Assembly (NCBI GenBank): GCA_028023455.1
Contig: JAQFVV010000031.1
Coordinates: forward strand, 62,001-126,000
Reading direction: 5' to 3'
DNA length: 64,000 bases
Origin: Epiperipatus broadwayi
Taxonomy: Eukaryota > Onychophora > Udeonychophora > Euonychophora > Peripatidae
Below are positions 1 to 12,029 of the stretch, in pieces. The number at the start of each line of letters is the position of its first letter. Within the stretch, counting starts at the first letter, position 1. The notes below the pieces were generated by a model. The model had not been told where the DNA came from, did not search any database, and saw only the letters and a program-made list of their open reading frames with translations. A program made the position numbers and the translations under genes.

Positions 1-11
1 GCATTACTGCC

Positions 12-251
12 TCAAGAAACTAATAGTATCAATTCTGGATAAAGTTCAATAATTCTAAAGCAACAAGGATAGCAACTCATACTAAAATCCAAATGATTCA
101 GTGTATTGTTTTCCCTATAAACCAAATAATCAATTAAACATATAGAAGCATCAAGAACCGACTCCGGTTGTGGTTCCAACTCCAGTAGATACATTAACTC
201 TGAATCCCATTCTACTGTCACTTCACTGATCCATCCAGGAATCTCACAAAC
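12..251 (-). other. Unassigned open frame, possible exon or gene fragment
   Basis: An 80-codon open frame reads leftwards between two stops and has no ATG near its beginning. Its composition (many Glu, Leu, Cys and Ser; two Tyr-Pro/Cys-Cys clusters) is richer than the low-complexity frames common in this AT-rich DNA. A CCTAG at the upstream edge could be a splice acceptor. I do not recognise the protein. It may be a terminal exon, a gene relic or chance. Confidence 0.15.
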
Positions 252-875
252 CTAGGCATCTCCACGACTAAGTCCTTTGAATGTTCGTTAATAAGCATGG
301 CAGAATTATAATAACTGTCTGTAATATTGCTATCATTAATCAACATTCCATTTCATAGTATTAATTCTAAAAGAATTTTTCAAGTAACTGAGCATATATC
401 CTCTCACAACAAAGCCCATAAAGTACATCAAAACAGTATCCTCAAGACAACTTTTTTAATACTTTCAGGGGGATAAATTGTTCACCTATTGCTTCAATGG
501 GCTAGTGGCTATGCGCTTGAATGTTTGCTATTAATATATTATTTGTTTAATTCATTTATATTTGTGTCTTCAGTTTCTAATTAATCTTTTACAATAACGT
601 TCTACATCTTTACAAAAACCATATAAGAATTCATTTTGAAGTAAATGTTATTTTTGTTAAACATCGAGATAATTATATTTTTTAACATTTTATGGCGTAG
701 ATTCCAAAAATTATTATAAATTATAATTTATCTCTTACCCGTGAAAATCTTTAATTCAAAATATATATATAAGACGTGTTTATAATAGTACGATAATACG
801 TAGAAAGATTAGGTCGTGATTTAACTAAATTGTTAAAAAATATATTTTTATAATTAAATATAATATATATATTTA
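252..875. other. Intergenic, 5' flank of ADAMTS-like gene 1
   Basis: No coding potential is seen. The DNA becomes very AT-rich towards the gene. Short TATATATA runs lie at about 763-772 and 861-870, but in this composition they cannot be called a TATA box with confidence. Confidence 0.3.
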
Positions 876-2885
876 ATGCATAAATTTATTCTTACTATCA
901 TGATTTTTTTTCTGTTTTTTTCATTTCATATCATATTAGCCAAAAATGTTTTTCGTAAATATTTAGCAGAAGAATTTTTAAATATAATTGGCTATATAAA
1001 CAAAGAAGATTACATCACAATTTATCCAATAGAATCTTGGGTTTCAAAAAGTAAAAATGAAAAAGGATATCCACAACAAAAATTTTATACTTTTTATACT
1101 TTAAACAGATCTTTTAATTTGTTTTTACAAGAAAATGGTAGATTAAACAATAGACTAACTGTGTTTATTCATAAAAATAGATGTAAGGATGGTAAACGTT
1201 GTCAGAAATACTTTGATCGTCGTTGTTTATATTTAGGATATGAAGTTTCTGATAAAGAAATTCTAGCTGTATTCTCTGTTTGCAACGGAATAACTGGACT
1301 CATTCTATTACACAAAACACTGTTCTATATTAGACCAGTCAATTTTAATGAAACTCATTTATCCAAAGCTCATTATCTGTATATAATCAATAAAACTGTG
1401 GGGTTTCAGAAATTAAATATTACTCCAAGGTTTGAACGGGATATTGATGGTAATAACGACGTTTTGATTAAACTTGCTATTTTTGTTGACCATCACTTAA
1501 TAAAATATTTTTCCAATTCTCCTGTCAATCCTTCAAAAACAATTACACAATATATTTTAATTTTATTAAACTCTCTTCAAGTTTACTACAATCTTTCTTC
1601 TTTGGAAACTACTATAAAGTTTGAACTAGTTTATTTGCAACTTTTAGAAAAAGAGATAAAAGATTTAAAATATTCTAATATTGCAAATTTTTACTTGGAA
1701 TCATTTTGTTTATATCAAATGATCCTAAAAAATTCTATCCAAAATAATAAAGATAAATGGAATATTGGAATTATGTTAACTAGTTTACATTTAACAGACA
1801 AGACTATGAAAGGTACTGTTTTAGGAGCCGCTCTAAAAGGATTTTTGTGTAAAAACTTTTCCTGTGCATTAGTTACTGCTTCAAAGTTAAGGAGTGTTCT
1901 TACTTTGGTTCATGAATTAGGGCATGTTTTAAATTTATCTCATGATGGATTGCCCTTTAATAAATGTTCAAATGATAAACACATAATGGCACCATTTTCA
2001 AACACTGAAGTTACATGGTCTAAATGTAGTGCTTCTGATCTAAGAAAATTTTTAAGATCTGACGTTGCAAAATGCTTAATAAGTGAACAGTCTGAGAATT
2101 CTTATAATTTTAGCTTTTTGGATCCTCCAGCTGGTCAGGTATTTACTAGACAAGTTCAATGCAAACACATATTTGAATTTAGCTCAGAGCAAAATGAAAA
2201 GGAACAAGCATCTTGTGGCCGAATAGTATGTATTACAAATCATGGTTTAGCAACAGGGCCTTTTATTTTAGATGGCACATCTTGTGGTAAAAGGCACTGG
2301 TGCAAAAAAATGGAGTGTTTGCCATATACAGAACAAGACCCAATCAATGGAGAATGGGCTACTTGGTTTTCACTGGGATGCCAGAACAAATGTATTAAAG
2401 ACACAGTTTTAATTGAATCACTTTATAGATTATGTATTAGACCTCCACCTCAGTATGATGGTAATTATTGTTATGGAGGTGATATAAAAAGTAATTTATG
2501 TAGTAAATTAAAGGGTAAATGTAATACATGTTTAGCTTTAAAAACATATGCAGATTTTATTTGTAAACAACTTGCAAAAAAGAATACTTTTCTTAACGGT
2601 AAGAGTGTAGACCTGTTAAATTATTCTAAATCTGCATGTTTTATAGGCTGTCAAAAGAAACTTTCATCTGAGCCATATATAACTGCATATCATTTACCTT
2701 CTGGTAGTAAATGTAGTAGTTTAATGGAAAATAATTATTGTGTTAATGGTAAATGTCTTGCGTTTTCTGGCGAACCAACCAATTTTGAATGTAAACCCAT
2801 TCATAGTAATGAAGAATCAGTCGTGAAAATGATCTCTGTAACTTGTATAATTTGTTCCATTTTTGTAAGCTTTATTACATTATAA
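876..2885 (+). CDS. ADAMTS-like zinc metalloprotease 1, membrane-tailed, intronless
   Basis: A 669-residue secreted metzincin protease, probably acting on extracellular or cell-surface proteins. The domains in order are: hydrophobic signal peptide (1-22); ADAM-type propeptide (about 25-190); reprolysin catalytic domain (about 196-405) with zinc ligands H346, H350 and H356, catalytic E347, D357 and Met-turn M371; disintegrin-like domain (417-483) with the family's P-x-G-Q start and DGTSCG block; TSP1-like repeat (491-542) with W494, W497 and the PPP-x-GG-x-C pattern; and Cys-rich domain (about 545-640) ending in a YCVNGKC block. This is ADAMTS rather than ADAM order, but there is no spacer or extra TSP1 repeat. 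The last 20 or so residues are hydrophobic with almost nothing after them, suggesting a GPI signal or tail anchor. No dibasic furin site precedes the catalytic domain. The ATG opens directly onto the signal peptide. It is a diverged paralogue of the gene at 40006-42009. Animal ADAMTS genes usually have many exons, so a single exon suggests retrocopying or lineage-specific expansion. Confidence 0.9.
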   Translation: MHKFILTIMIFFLFFSFHIILAKNVFRKYLAEEFLNIIGYINKEDYITIYPIESWVSKSKNEKGYPQQKFYTFYTLNRSFNLFLQENGRLNNRLTVFIHKNRCKDGKRCQKYFDRRCLYLGYEVSDKEILAVFSVCNGITGLILLHKTLFYIRPVNFNETHLSKAHYLYIINKTVGFQKLNITPRFERDIDGNNDVLIKLAIFVDHHLIKYFSNSPVNPSKTITQYILILLNSLQVYYNLSSLETTIKFELVYLQLLEKEIKDLKYSNIANFYLESFCLYQMILKNSIQNNKDKWNIGIMLTSLHLTDKTMKGTVLGAALKGFLCKNFSCALVTASKLRSVLTLVHELGHVLNLSHDGLPFNKCSNDKHIMAPFSNTEVTWSKCSASDLRKFLRSDVAKCLISEQSENSYNFSFLDPPAGQVFTRQVQCKHIFEFSSEQNEKEQASCGRIVCITNHGLATGPFILDGTSCGKRHWCKKMECLPYTEQDPINGEWATWFSLGCQNKCIKDTVLIESLYRLCIRPPPQYDGNYCYGGDIKSNLCSKLKGKCNTCLALKTYADFICKQLAKKNTFLNGKSVDLLNYSKSACFIGCQKKLSSEPYITAYHLPSGSKCSSLMENNYCVNGKCLAFSGEPTNFECKPIHSNEESVVKMISVTCIICSIFVSFITL

Positions 2886-4715
<1,830 letters not shown>

Positions 4716-5168
4716 GATAATAGTAATAAGAGTATTATTAACTAATTATTTGGTTTCTTTGTCAGTTAATTAAGTGCTCTCTTCCCACAATCGTATTTTT
4801 TTAATATATTGCTCTACCATTGCACTAAAATATTCTTCTGGCAATATACTAATTATATAATTATCATTCTTATTATTTATATAATGTTTAGATAACGATT
4901 ACACTAATTATTGCAAAATCTGATTATTATTTACTCTAGTTTTTCAATCAGAGATTTAATATTATTTTAGAGAATCAAAAACTGTAGATATTTTTATTGA
5001 AAGATAAATGCAAAAAAAGTAACATGTCCACACATATGGTTTATATATTGTTTTTATCAATTTGTTCTAGTCGTTTATACTTGAGGCAACGTGGACAATT
5101 AATTAGTTGTGCATCGAAGATATAAGAGAGAAAATGTTATTACTGATGCTAAAGTATGAGAGACTTGA

Positions 5169-5351
5169 AATGAAAGTTGGTGTCATGAGCTTTGGTACAA
5201 TTCTAAAGCAGATTATAAAGTAAATATCAAGATGCTTTATGAGTTTGATGGTAAAGATTTTAATTTGAATTGGAAAGAAAAACAAAAACTAACTTATTGT
5301 GGTAATTTTATTATTTCTGAAGATGATTTCCAAAGTGTTCTTAATATTTAA
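5169..5351 (+). other. Unassigned 60-codon open frame
   Basis: An open frame without an ATG near its start, with balanced composition (Trp, Cys, Lys, Asp and Tyr mixed; core YEFDGKDFNLNWKEK). It begins after an in-frame TGA and ends with TAA. It could be a transposon or gene fragment. No family is recognised and no homologous copy is seen in the window. Confidence 0.15.
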
Positions 5352-6058
5352 ATGCAAGTTGTATTTAATGTTCAAAAAAAATCATATACTATATTAATAG
5401 AGATAAATAAAGTCTTCAGTAACTTTCAGTCTGAGTGATTATCAGTTTGACAACGTGAATCAACTTAAATAATGTGGTAGCTTTTTAGATAAAAAAAAAA
5501 AAGCAGTTTTAATTCAATACAGGTATCAACTGCGGCTACTCTATTTAGCAAGTTACAAGAAATAGTATTTTATCATAGCATGTAATTACTTCATTTAAAT
5601 TAATTTATTGTAAGAAAATAATATATAAATCTGGTGTCATCTACTATAAAAGCATGAAAGTTTTTTGTAAGAATTTTTTCTTATATTCAGACAATACAAT
5701 GGCAAGATAGAAAAGCCAACCAATATATATTCTGCTGTCTTGTAATATTATCATATGTACTATTGCAAGAAAGGCAAATGAAATGAAGAAATGGTAACGA
5801 CTTACTAAAAAAAAATTTTTTTATTTGAATTGAGAATGATTACCAGTAAAGAGATGTACAATTTGCCTGACAGAAATGATATCATAAATATTCAAAAAAG
5901 ATGAAATGTTGTTTTTATAAATATACTTAATAACCTTCACTCCACCGCATATTTTTGAAACCTAAAAATAAAGACATCTCAAAAGGCAAATGACCCCCCA
6001 CCCAAATGCTTTTTGTGCTGAACCAGCATTCATCAGTTGACCCAGGTCACAATCTTTG

Positions 6059-6092
6059 GTAATAGTATGAATACTGAACCCTAACATCTGAT
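6059..6092 (+). repeat. Inverted-repeat arm, left (partner 8908-8940)
   Basis: A 34-base segment starting GTAATAGTATGAATACTG is the reverse complement of 8908-8940 with one single-base gap. Weaker similarity continues inwards for about 30 bases. It may be a short dispersed repeat present twice in opposite orientation. Just upstream, 6014-6046 resembles 42932-42964. Confidence 0.6.
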
Positions 6093-6139
6093 GGCGCTCT
6101 CTTTCACCCAATTCACATCAATATTCAGATTCACGGTGT

Positions 6140-7100
6140 CTATTTGTTTACATAATATTACTGTAAAAGTTTTTTTTTTTCAACCGGTTTTTATTATTTT
6201 TTCGTGGCGGTGGTAAACCACCAAAGTTTTTTTTTTATTACATAATATTATTGTAAAACATTTTTTTTTTGCAACTGGTTTTTAATTTTTTTTAGTAGGT
6301 GACGGTAAATCAAATTTTTTTATTCCATCCGGGTTTTTTGTTTTTACTTTGTTTTAGATGGTCTAGGGTTGTTGGTTTGTTTGTAAATTAACAACTAACT
6401 GTCCGTAGGTTTCTTTACATAATATTACTTATGGTAAACCCAATTTTTTTTCCGCATGGTTTTTTTTTTTGGTTCGTTTTTTTAAGAAACAAAAACTTTG
6501 TTTTTAGATGGTGTAAGGGTGATGGTTTGCTTTTAAATTATCGATTAACACTCCGTGTCGGTTTGTTTACACAAAATACGGTAACAAACAATTTGTTGTG
6601 TTTTAGATGGTGGAGGGGGGGGGGTTGGTTGTTTGCTTTTGACTTATCTTCTTTTTTTGTTTGATGTTTCGATTTGCTGAAAGACTTCAACAATTCGATA
6701 CTTTTGAATAAACCAACACTTGGATTTTTAGAGGGTGGAGGGGAAAGGGGTTGTTTTGATTTTGAATTGTCGTTTTTTTTTTTTTTGTTAATTTATTACG
6801 AGGCTTTTTTTTTTGTTTCAAATCTTTATACTACATAAGCTTTATATGATAGCGAAAAGTTCTTTCTTAATTTTTTGGGCCTTTAATTTTAAAAAAAGAC
6901 ATAAACAGTTCGTTTTTAAAGAACACTTTTTTTTTAAACCGGGGAGGTGGGGTGGCTGGAAAGGTTTGTTTTGAATTTTTAATTATCAACTTCTTTTTGG
7001 ATTTTCTTTTTGAACATTTTATTACGTTACAGCACAATTCTTTATTACTAGTATTATTTTTGGTGGGGCCTTTTGAATAAACTCTTAAACACTTCTTTTT
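6140..7100 (+). repeat. Degenerate T/G-rich tandem repeat
   Basis: A diverged motif recurs at irregular spacing of roughly 100-200 bases: a long T tract, then TTTTAGATGGTG plus a G-rich block, then a GTTTGTTTACA-like block and ATAATATTA. G-rich blocks start near 6356, 6506, 6605, 6730 and 6940; TACATAATATTA blocks lie near 6154, 6240 and 6417. The + strand is nearly free of C. No credible protein is encoded. Confidence 0.6.
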
Positions 7101-7382
7101 TTTTGGTATAATAAAATATTACCTACTTTAACTGTTAATGAAACTTATCAAATATTACCTACCTACTTTATAATTATGTGAACAACAAAAACAACAAGTT
7201 TCCCCATAAAATAATTTATTGAATCAAAAAGAAACAGTAACTTTGGATAAGTTGTGAAGCAAAACAAGTAAAAAAAACACCACCATTTACGGGGGCATAG
7301 CAAACAACAGCCAAAAATAACATGCAAATAAAATAACAGGAAGCCTCAAAGCTGTAAGTAATGGGATTTTGGAGCCTTTGAA

Positions 7383-7808
7383 TCAACAACTTCCCTTATG
7401 CAGACATACATAGGTATGTTTGCAGGAGTTTCTTTTTCTGGAGAAACACAATATTGTGCATCTACTTGTGTGGCAGGCCGGCAATTCACTCAGCTTCAAC
7501 CAATTCGAACAAATGACATTTGACAGTTCTTGCATGGATTCACATGTAAACGGGCATTTGTGCATGAAATCAGAAAAAACTGCTGAAAAGAATAACATTT
7601 TCAAGTTGTGTGTGGTGCAAAAGCATAGGGAAGCTTGTGTGATGATATGACAATTCTTAATATGAAATAGTAATACCACTATGCATTCTAAAAAATTTCT
7701 AACAATGTATTTTTGCAGAGTTTCATCTCTTTCAAATATGGCCACCATCAATTCAGACCATAGCGAGGGTTCAAGAGCACTCACTTGACGAATACTGTCC
7801 CAATGCAA
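7383..7808 (-). other. Unassigned 141-codon open frame
   Basis: A frame starting ATG at 7808 and ending at 7383, rich in Cys, His and Ser, just left of the LINE-A fragment. The region has more normal base composition than its surroundings. A shorter open frame lies on the other strand. No family is recognised; it could be part of an unidentified repeat or gene relic. Confidence 0.15.
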
Positions 7809-7828
7809 TGGCTATAGTATTTTGTTGA

Positions 7829-8866
7829 TGTGATGTGATGGATTGTGACTTCTCCTTATACGGAGTCAGGAATCTCAGCAACTATGCCCAGAGAAACCTG
7901 TTAGCCATTTTACCTTCTCCTTCCATTCCCCACCCTAAGTTTTTCCATAATCTGCTCCATCCCATTTCCACAACATAATCTTTCTCAATTCCATGGCCTT
8001 CATATCTAAATCCCCCTTATCCTTTCCCAAACCCAGCATATAACTCACTTTCTGTATAATCACTTTGTTCATATTTATTCTTCCATAACTTCATTATTTG
8101 TACCCTTTCTGCTTCCAAGCATTTACAATGAAGTAACATATGTCTAATATTTTCTATGCTTTCCTTACACAACTTTCAGAATAAATCATCTATATTTTTC
8201 CATTTATGTATATATTCCCTTGTCGCTAAAGATCCCTTTCGAGCCTTAAACAATAAACTACTTTCCTTACTATTATCATAAATTAACTCATACGCAATGT
8301 TCTGTTTACTTCTATATATATTTAAACTCACCTTACTCTCCATATTAGTTCTCCATTTCTCCAGCTCCCTATTCTTTAGTAATACATCTATTCTTCTATC
8401 CCACTCCTTACCACTATAACACTCAACAATTTTCCTAACGCAATCACCCCACCTTTTGTACAAGTATACTGATTAAATTCTATATCCAAATCATCTGCAT
8501 ACCACATTACCTTTCTCACCCATCTTGTTGCCTGTCTTTTACTTGTAACTCAATTAAATACTATTTTGGCTATTCTTTTATTATCCATAAACTGCAATCT
8601 ACCAAACATTTTCATTTTGCTTTTTGTATCTCTCATATAAAAACTTGACCATCCCATTTCTCCTTGAATTGCCTCCTTTGCTGTCCACACCTCTACATCT
8701 AATGCATGTATTCCTACTTCCCTTTGTATTTTGTCTAAGTAATCTAATACCCCTTTACTAACACATAACATATCATTGCCATATGTTAACCCTGCTACTG
8801 CCACTTCCTTCCATACAATTCTAGCTACGTCATATTTATTATATGAAAACACTGTTAATTTTATGT
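7829..8866 (-). mobile_element. LINE family A, copy 1, 5'-truncated
   Basis: This aligns along its length with the 3' third of the longer LINE-A copy at 54157-58909, in the same orientation. It carries the C-terminal part of ORF2 (thumb and linker region after the reverse-transcriptase core) plus the 3' UTR. The coding part is broken, including a TGA near 8549 where copy 2 has Trp. Homology stops at about 8866, as expected of 5' truncation in target-primed integration. The 3' end is a short tandem of GATGT units (seen on +), shared with copy 2. Confidence 0.85.
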
Positions 8867-8907
8867 AATTGTAGAGTAGTGATATGCGTTTTGTGAAAAA
8901 CAGTGCA

Positions 8908-8940
8908 ATCAGATGTAGGGTTCAGTATTCATACTATTAC
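8908..8940 (-). repeat. Inverted-repeat arm, right (partner 6059-6092)
   Basis: Reverse complement of 6059-6092 apart from one T in a run. It lies immediately outside the truncated 5' end of LINE-A copy 1 and next to the AT microsatellite. Confidence 0.6.
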
Positions 8941-8946
8941 TCAATC

Positions 8947-8950
<4 letters not shown>

Positions 8951-9006
<56 letters not shown>
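8951..9006. repeat. (AT)n microsatellite
   Basis: Twenty-eight uninterrupted AT units. Confidence 0.95.
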
Positions 9007-9008
<2 letters not shown>

Positions 9009-9905
9009 TATGTTCAGATTATTCCCAGTCCAGATATAAACTTTAAATCTCAGTTAAAAATTAACATGTTGGTTTTTATTAAAATTATAAAGATAAATAT
9101 AAAATGCAATGAACTAAAATTATCAAAAGAGGATGAGGTTTTTCAACAAGTTTTCTACAAGTGTTAAAAAACAGAATCAGATTATGTCAAATTAAACAGA
9201 CTATTAACCTATTTGTATTTCATGAATTGGTATATTCAATAATCACAAAAGTAATCTCTTTTTTTTTAAGTTTCTTTTTTTAACTTTATTTTTTCCTGGT
9301 GGTAAAAGGTCACATTTTTACAAATACTTTATAATTCACTTCTCCCTAGGTTGATTTAAGATTTTATTATTGATACTTCTCAAGACCTTAGTTCTCTTTT
9401 CCAATGTTAATAATATTAAGTAAAAAAGTCACTCGTGTAACACCATTCCAATTCCCCCCTACAAAAAAGAGAAAAATTACTCTACAAATAGGGCAAGAAC
9501 AATACAATATTGTATTTTACTATTTTACTCGACTAAAGTTTGTATTTACTTAAAAAATATTATTTAAGACTTTATTTTTTATATATAAAAATGCTTGTAT
9601 TCTTTTTTCTCACTTTTTTATTCAAAATTTATCATCCTATTATTTATTATAAAAATTTATTTTTTATTTGAAACTTATTGTCATTTATTTATTAACAAAT
9701 AAAAATATATTCCTATTTTTTTAAACTTAACATGTAATTTATAATTGATTTATTGATATTTTTTAAATATTATAAAATAAAACATAAGATGATATTAAAA
9801 AATAGAACATACGTATAATTAAACAAAAAGCACAGTTGCCACTTGATGTCTCTGTTAACTAATCAGTACTGTTATTTTATTTATATTTTAGGGTAAAAAC
9901 ACTTT
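9007..9905. other. AT-rich spacer
   Basis: No gene is seen. The 5' terminal inverted repeat of the adjoining hAT element should lie here, but I could not find a clear counterpart to the 3' end. Confidence 0.3.
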
Positions 9906-9911
9906 TTACTC

Positions 9912-11794
9912 GTGCATAAATGGTTGAACTTGAGTACCAAAGATAATGATGCAAATGATAATGCTACAAAGACTCTTCAAGCAGGATCTCATAATCAAAG
10001 AGAGGCATCTAAGATGCGAAAAAGAAAATATGATGAGACATTTCTCCAATTTGGCTTTACTTTCAACAACTGTGATGATAATGAATAACCTCTTTGTTTA
10101 ATTTGCAATAATGTTTTATCTATGGAGAGTATGAGACCATCAAAATTAAAAAGGCATTTTGAATCCAAGCATCCTTCATATGTCAATAAACCAAAAGAAT
10201 ATTTCGAACGACTATTAAAAACTTCAAATAAAGAAAAACAATATTTTGAGAAATGTATAACTGTTAATGAAAAATATTTACTTGCAATCATATGAGGTTT
10301 CATATCTTATTGTTAAAAATAAAAAGCTAACACCATTGGAGAAGAACACCATTGGAGAAGATCTTATATTACCTGCTGCTATTAAAATGGTAGAAATACT
10401 TCACAGAAGTAAATATGGTGATGAAATTCGGAAAATTCATTTGTCAAATGACACTGTCACTAATAGAATTTCTGAAATTAGCAATGATCAATTTGAGCAA
10501 CGTATTACTAGACTTAAAGAAAGCCCAGTATTTACTATTCAGTTGGATGAAACAACTGATATTTCAAAAATAGCTCAATTATTAGTATATGTCAGATACG
10601 TTTATAAAGAAAACAATAAGGAAGTATTGTTATGTTGTCGTTCATTGGAGGAACATACAAGAGGGGAAGACATACATAATAAAGTAGACATTTTTTAAAA
10701 AAAAACTGAAGGTTTAGAATGGAAAAATTGCTTTGGAGTATACACAGATGGTGCAAAAACAATGACTGATGAAAATATTGGTTTTAAATTATTTGTTAAA
10801 GCTTCTGGTAATAATCATGTCACCTTTACATACTACCTGATCGATCGAGAGGCCTTTGCAGCAAAAAAATTAGCAACGGAATTGAACGATGTGCTTCAGA
10901 ATGCTGTCAAAATTATAAACTTTATTAAAAGTCGTGCCATTAACAGCTGTTTATTTTCAAACCTTTGTAAAGACATGGGCTCAGAAAACAAAAATTTATT
11001 ACTACATGCAGAGGGCGAAGTTTAAGAAGATTATTGTTATTAAAATAATAAATTATTGTATTTTTAACTAAACAAAAATCTGATCTTGGTGCTCTTTTTG
11101 AAAATGACTTATGGCTATCAAAGCTGTGCTATTTGTCTGATATTTTTGAGAACTTAAATGATCTTAACTTGTCTCTTCAAGGAAAAAATAGCAATATTTT
11201 TACTTCGAATGATAAAATTGAAGGTTTTATTAAAAAGATCAACATTTAGAAGAATAGGGTGGAAAATGATTCATTGGAAATATTTTCGACTATCGACAAT
11301 TTTATAATTGAAAAAAATAATTGTAAAACTTTAATTGCAAAAATTGTTATAGATCATTTAAAAACCCTAGAAACATAGTTTTGCAAATATTTTATACTGA
11401 ATTTAGATTTCAAAAAGTTACCTTGGATTCAAAGACCATTTTTGATTGACATTAATAAGATTAATCACCTGCCATATAAAGCCCAAAAGGTATTTGCTGA
11501 GATATCGAGTGACTCAAACTTAAAACTTACTTTCCCAAAAAAACCTTGACTGAATTCTGGATCGGAGCTAGGACTGAATTTCCCACAATTTCTGAAATGG
11601 CATTAAATGTTATTCTGCCATTCAGCACCACATACTTTTGTGAAATCACTTTTTCCGCTTTAACGTATATTAAATCAAAATATCGTTCAATTCTGAAAAA
11701 CGTTGAAGATGCTTTACGTCCAGCAGTATCAAATATTTCACCAAAATTTAATTTGTTATGCAGCAAAAAAAAACAAGAACATCTGTCTCGTTAA
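9912..11794 (+). pseudogene. hAT-superfamily transposase relic (ZBED5/SCAND3-like)
   Basis: Translated in pieces, the strand follows the layout of the ZBED5/FAM200/SCAND3 type of hAT transposase. The pieces are: a short N-terminus with KWLNLSTKDND; a BED zinc finger (about 10089-10180, CxxC then HxxxxH); the block with SNDTVTNRISEISND and QLDETTD (about 10430-10565); a TDGAKTM block (about 10746); the region ending MGSENKNLLLH (about 11000); a WLSKLCYLSDIF block (about 11113); and the C-terminal hAT dimerisation region (11546-11794) with LPFSTTYFCE and FSALTYIKSKYR. It is inactive: an in-frame TAA lies inside the BED finger (10086-10088), another near 10696, and there are several frame changes. 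The order is complete, so this is a decayed full-length element rather than a fragment. Confidence 0.88.
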
Positions 11795-11933
11795 AACGTG
11801 ATTTTCTTTAATTAATTTTTGTATACTTAAAACAAATCCTAAAACTACTTATTTTTATATGTACATTGTTTAACAAAGAAATAAATTATTTATGGGAATA
11901 TTTATTTCTATATGTATTTTATATTTAATTTCT

Positions 11934-11999
11934 GGGGTCGCGAAAAAATTTCGGTGATAAAAAGGGGTCAAGAATGAAAAAAGTTTAAGAAGTGTTGCT
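11934..11999 (+). repeat. Probable 3' end of the hAT element
   Basis: Two GGGGTC-containing blocks and then an AAAAAAGTTTAAGAAGTG segment follow the transposase. They resemble the 3' terminal region of this hAT type, whose 5' inverted repeat typically reads CAGTGGTTCTCAAAC. The 5' partner was not found, so the boundary is approximate. Confidence 0.5.
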
Positions 12000-12029
12000 C
12001 TACGTATAACTAATTCAATATTGAGAGGG

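Noticed and set aside
6431-6664. Open frame in the T/G-rich region
   Set aside because: Low-complexity Phe/Leu/Gly frame inside the degenerate tandem repeat.
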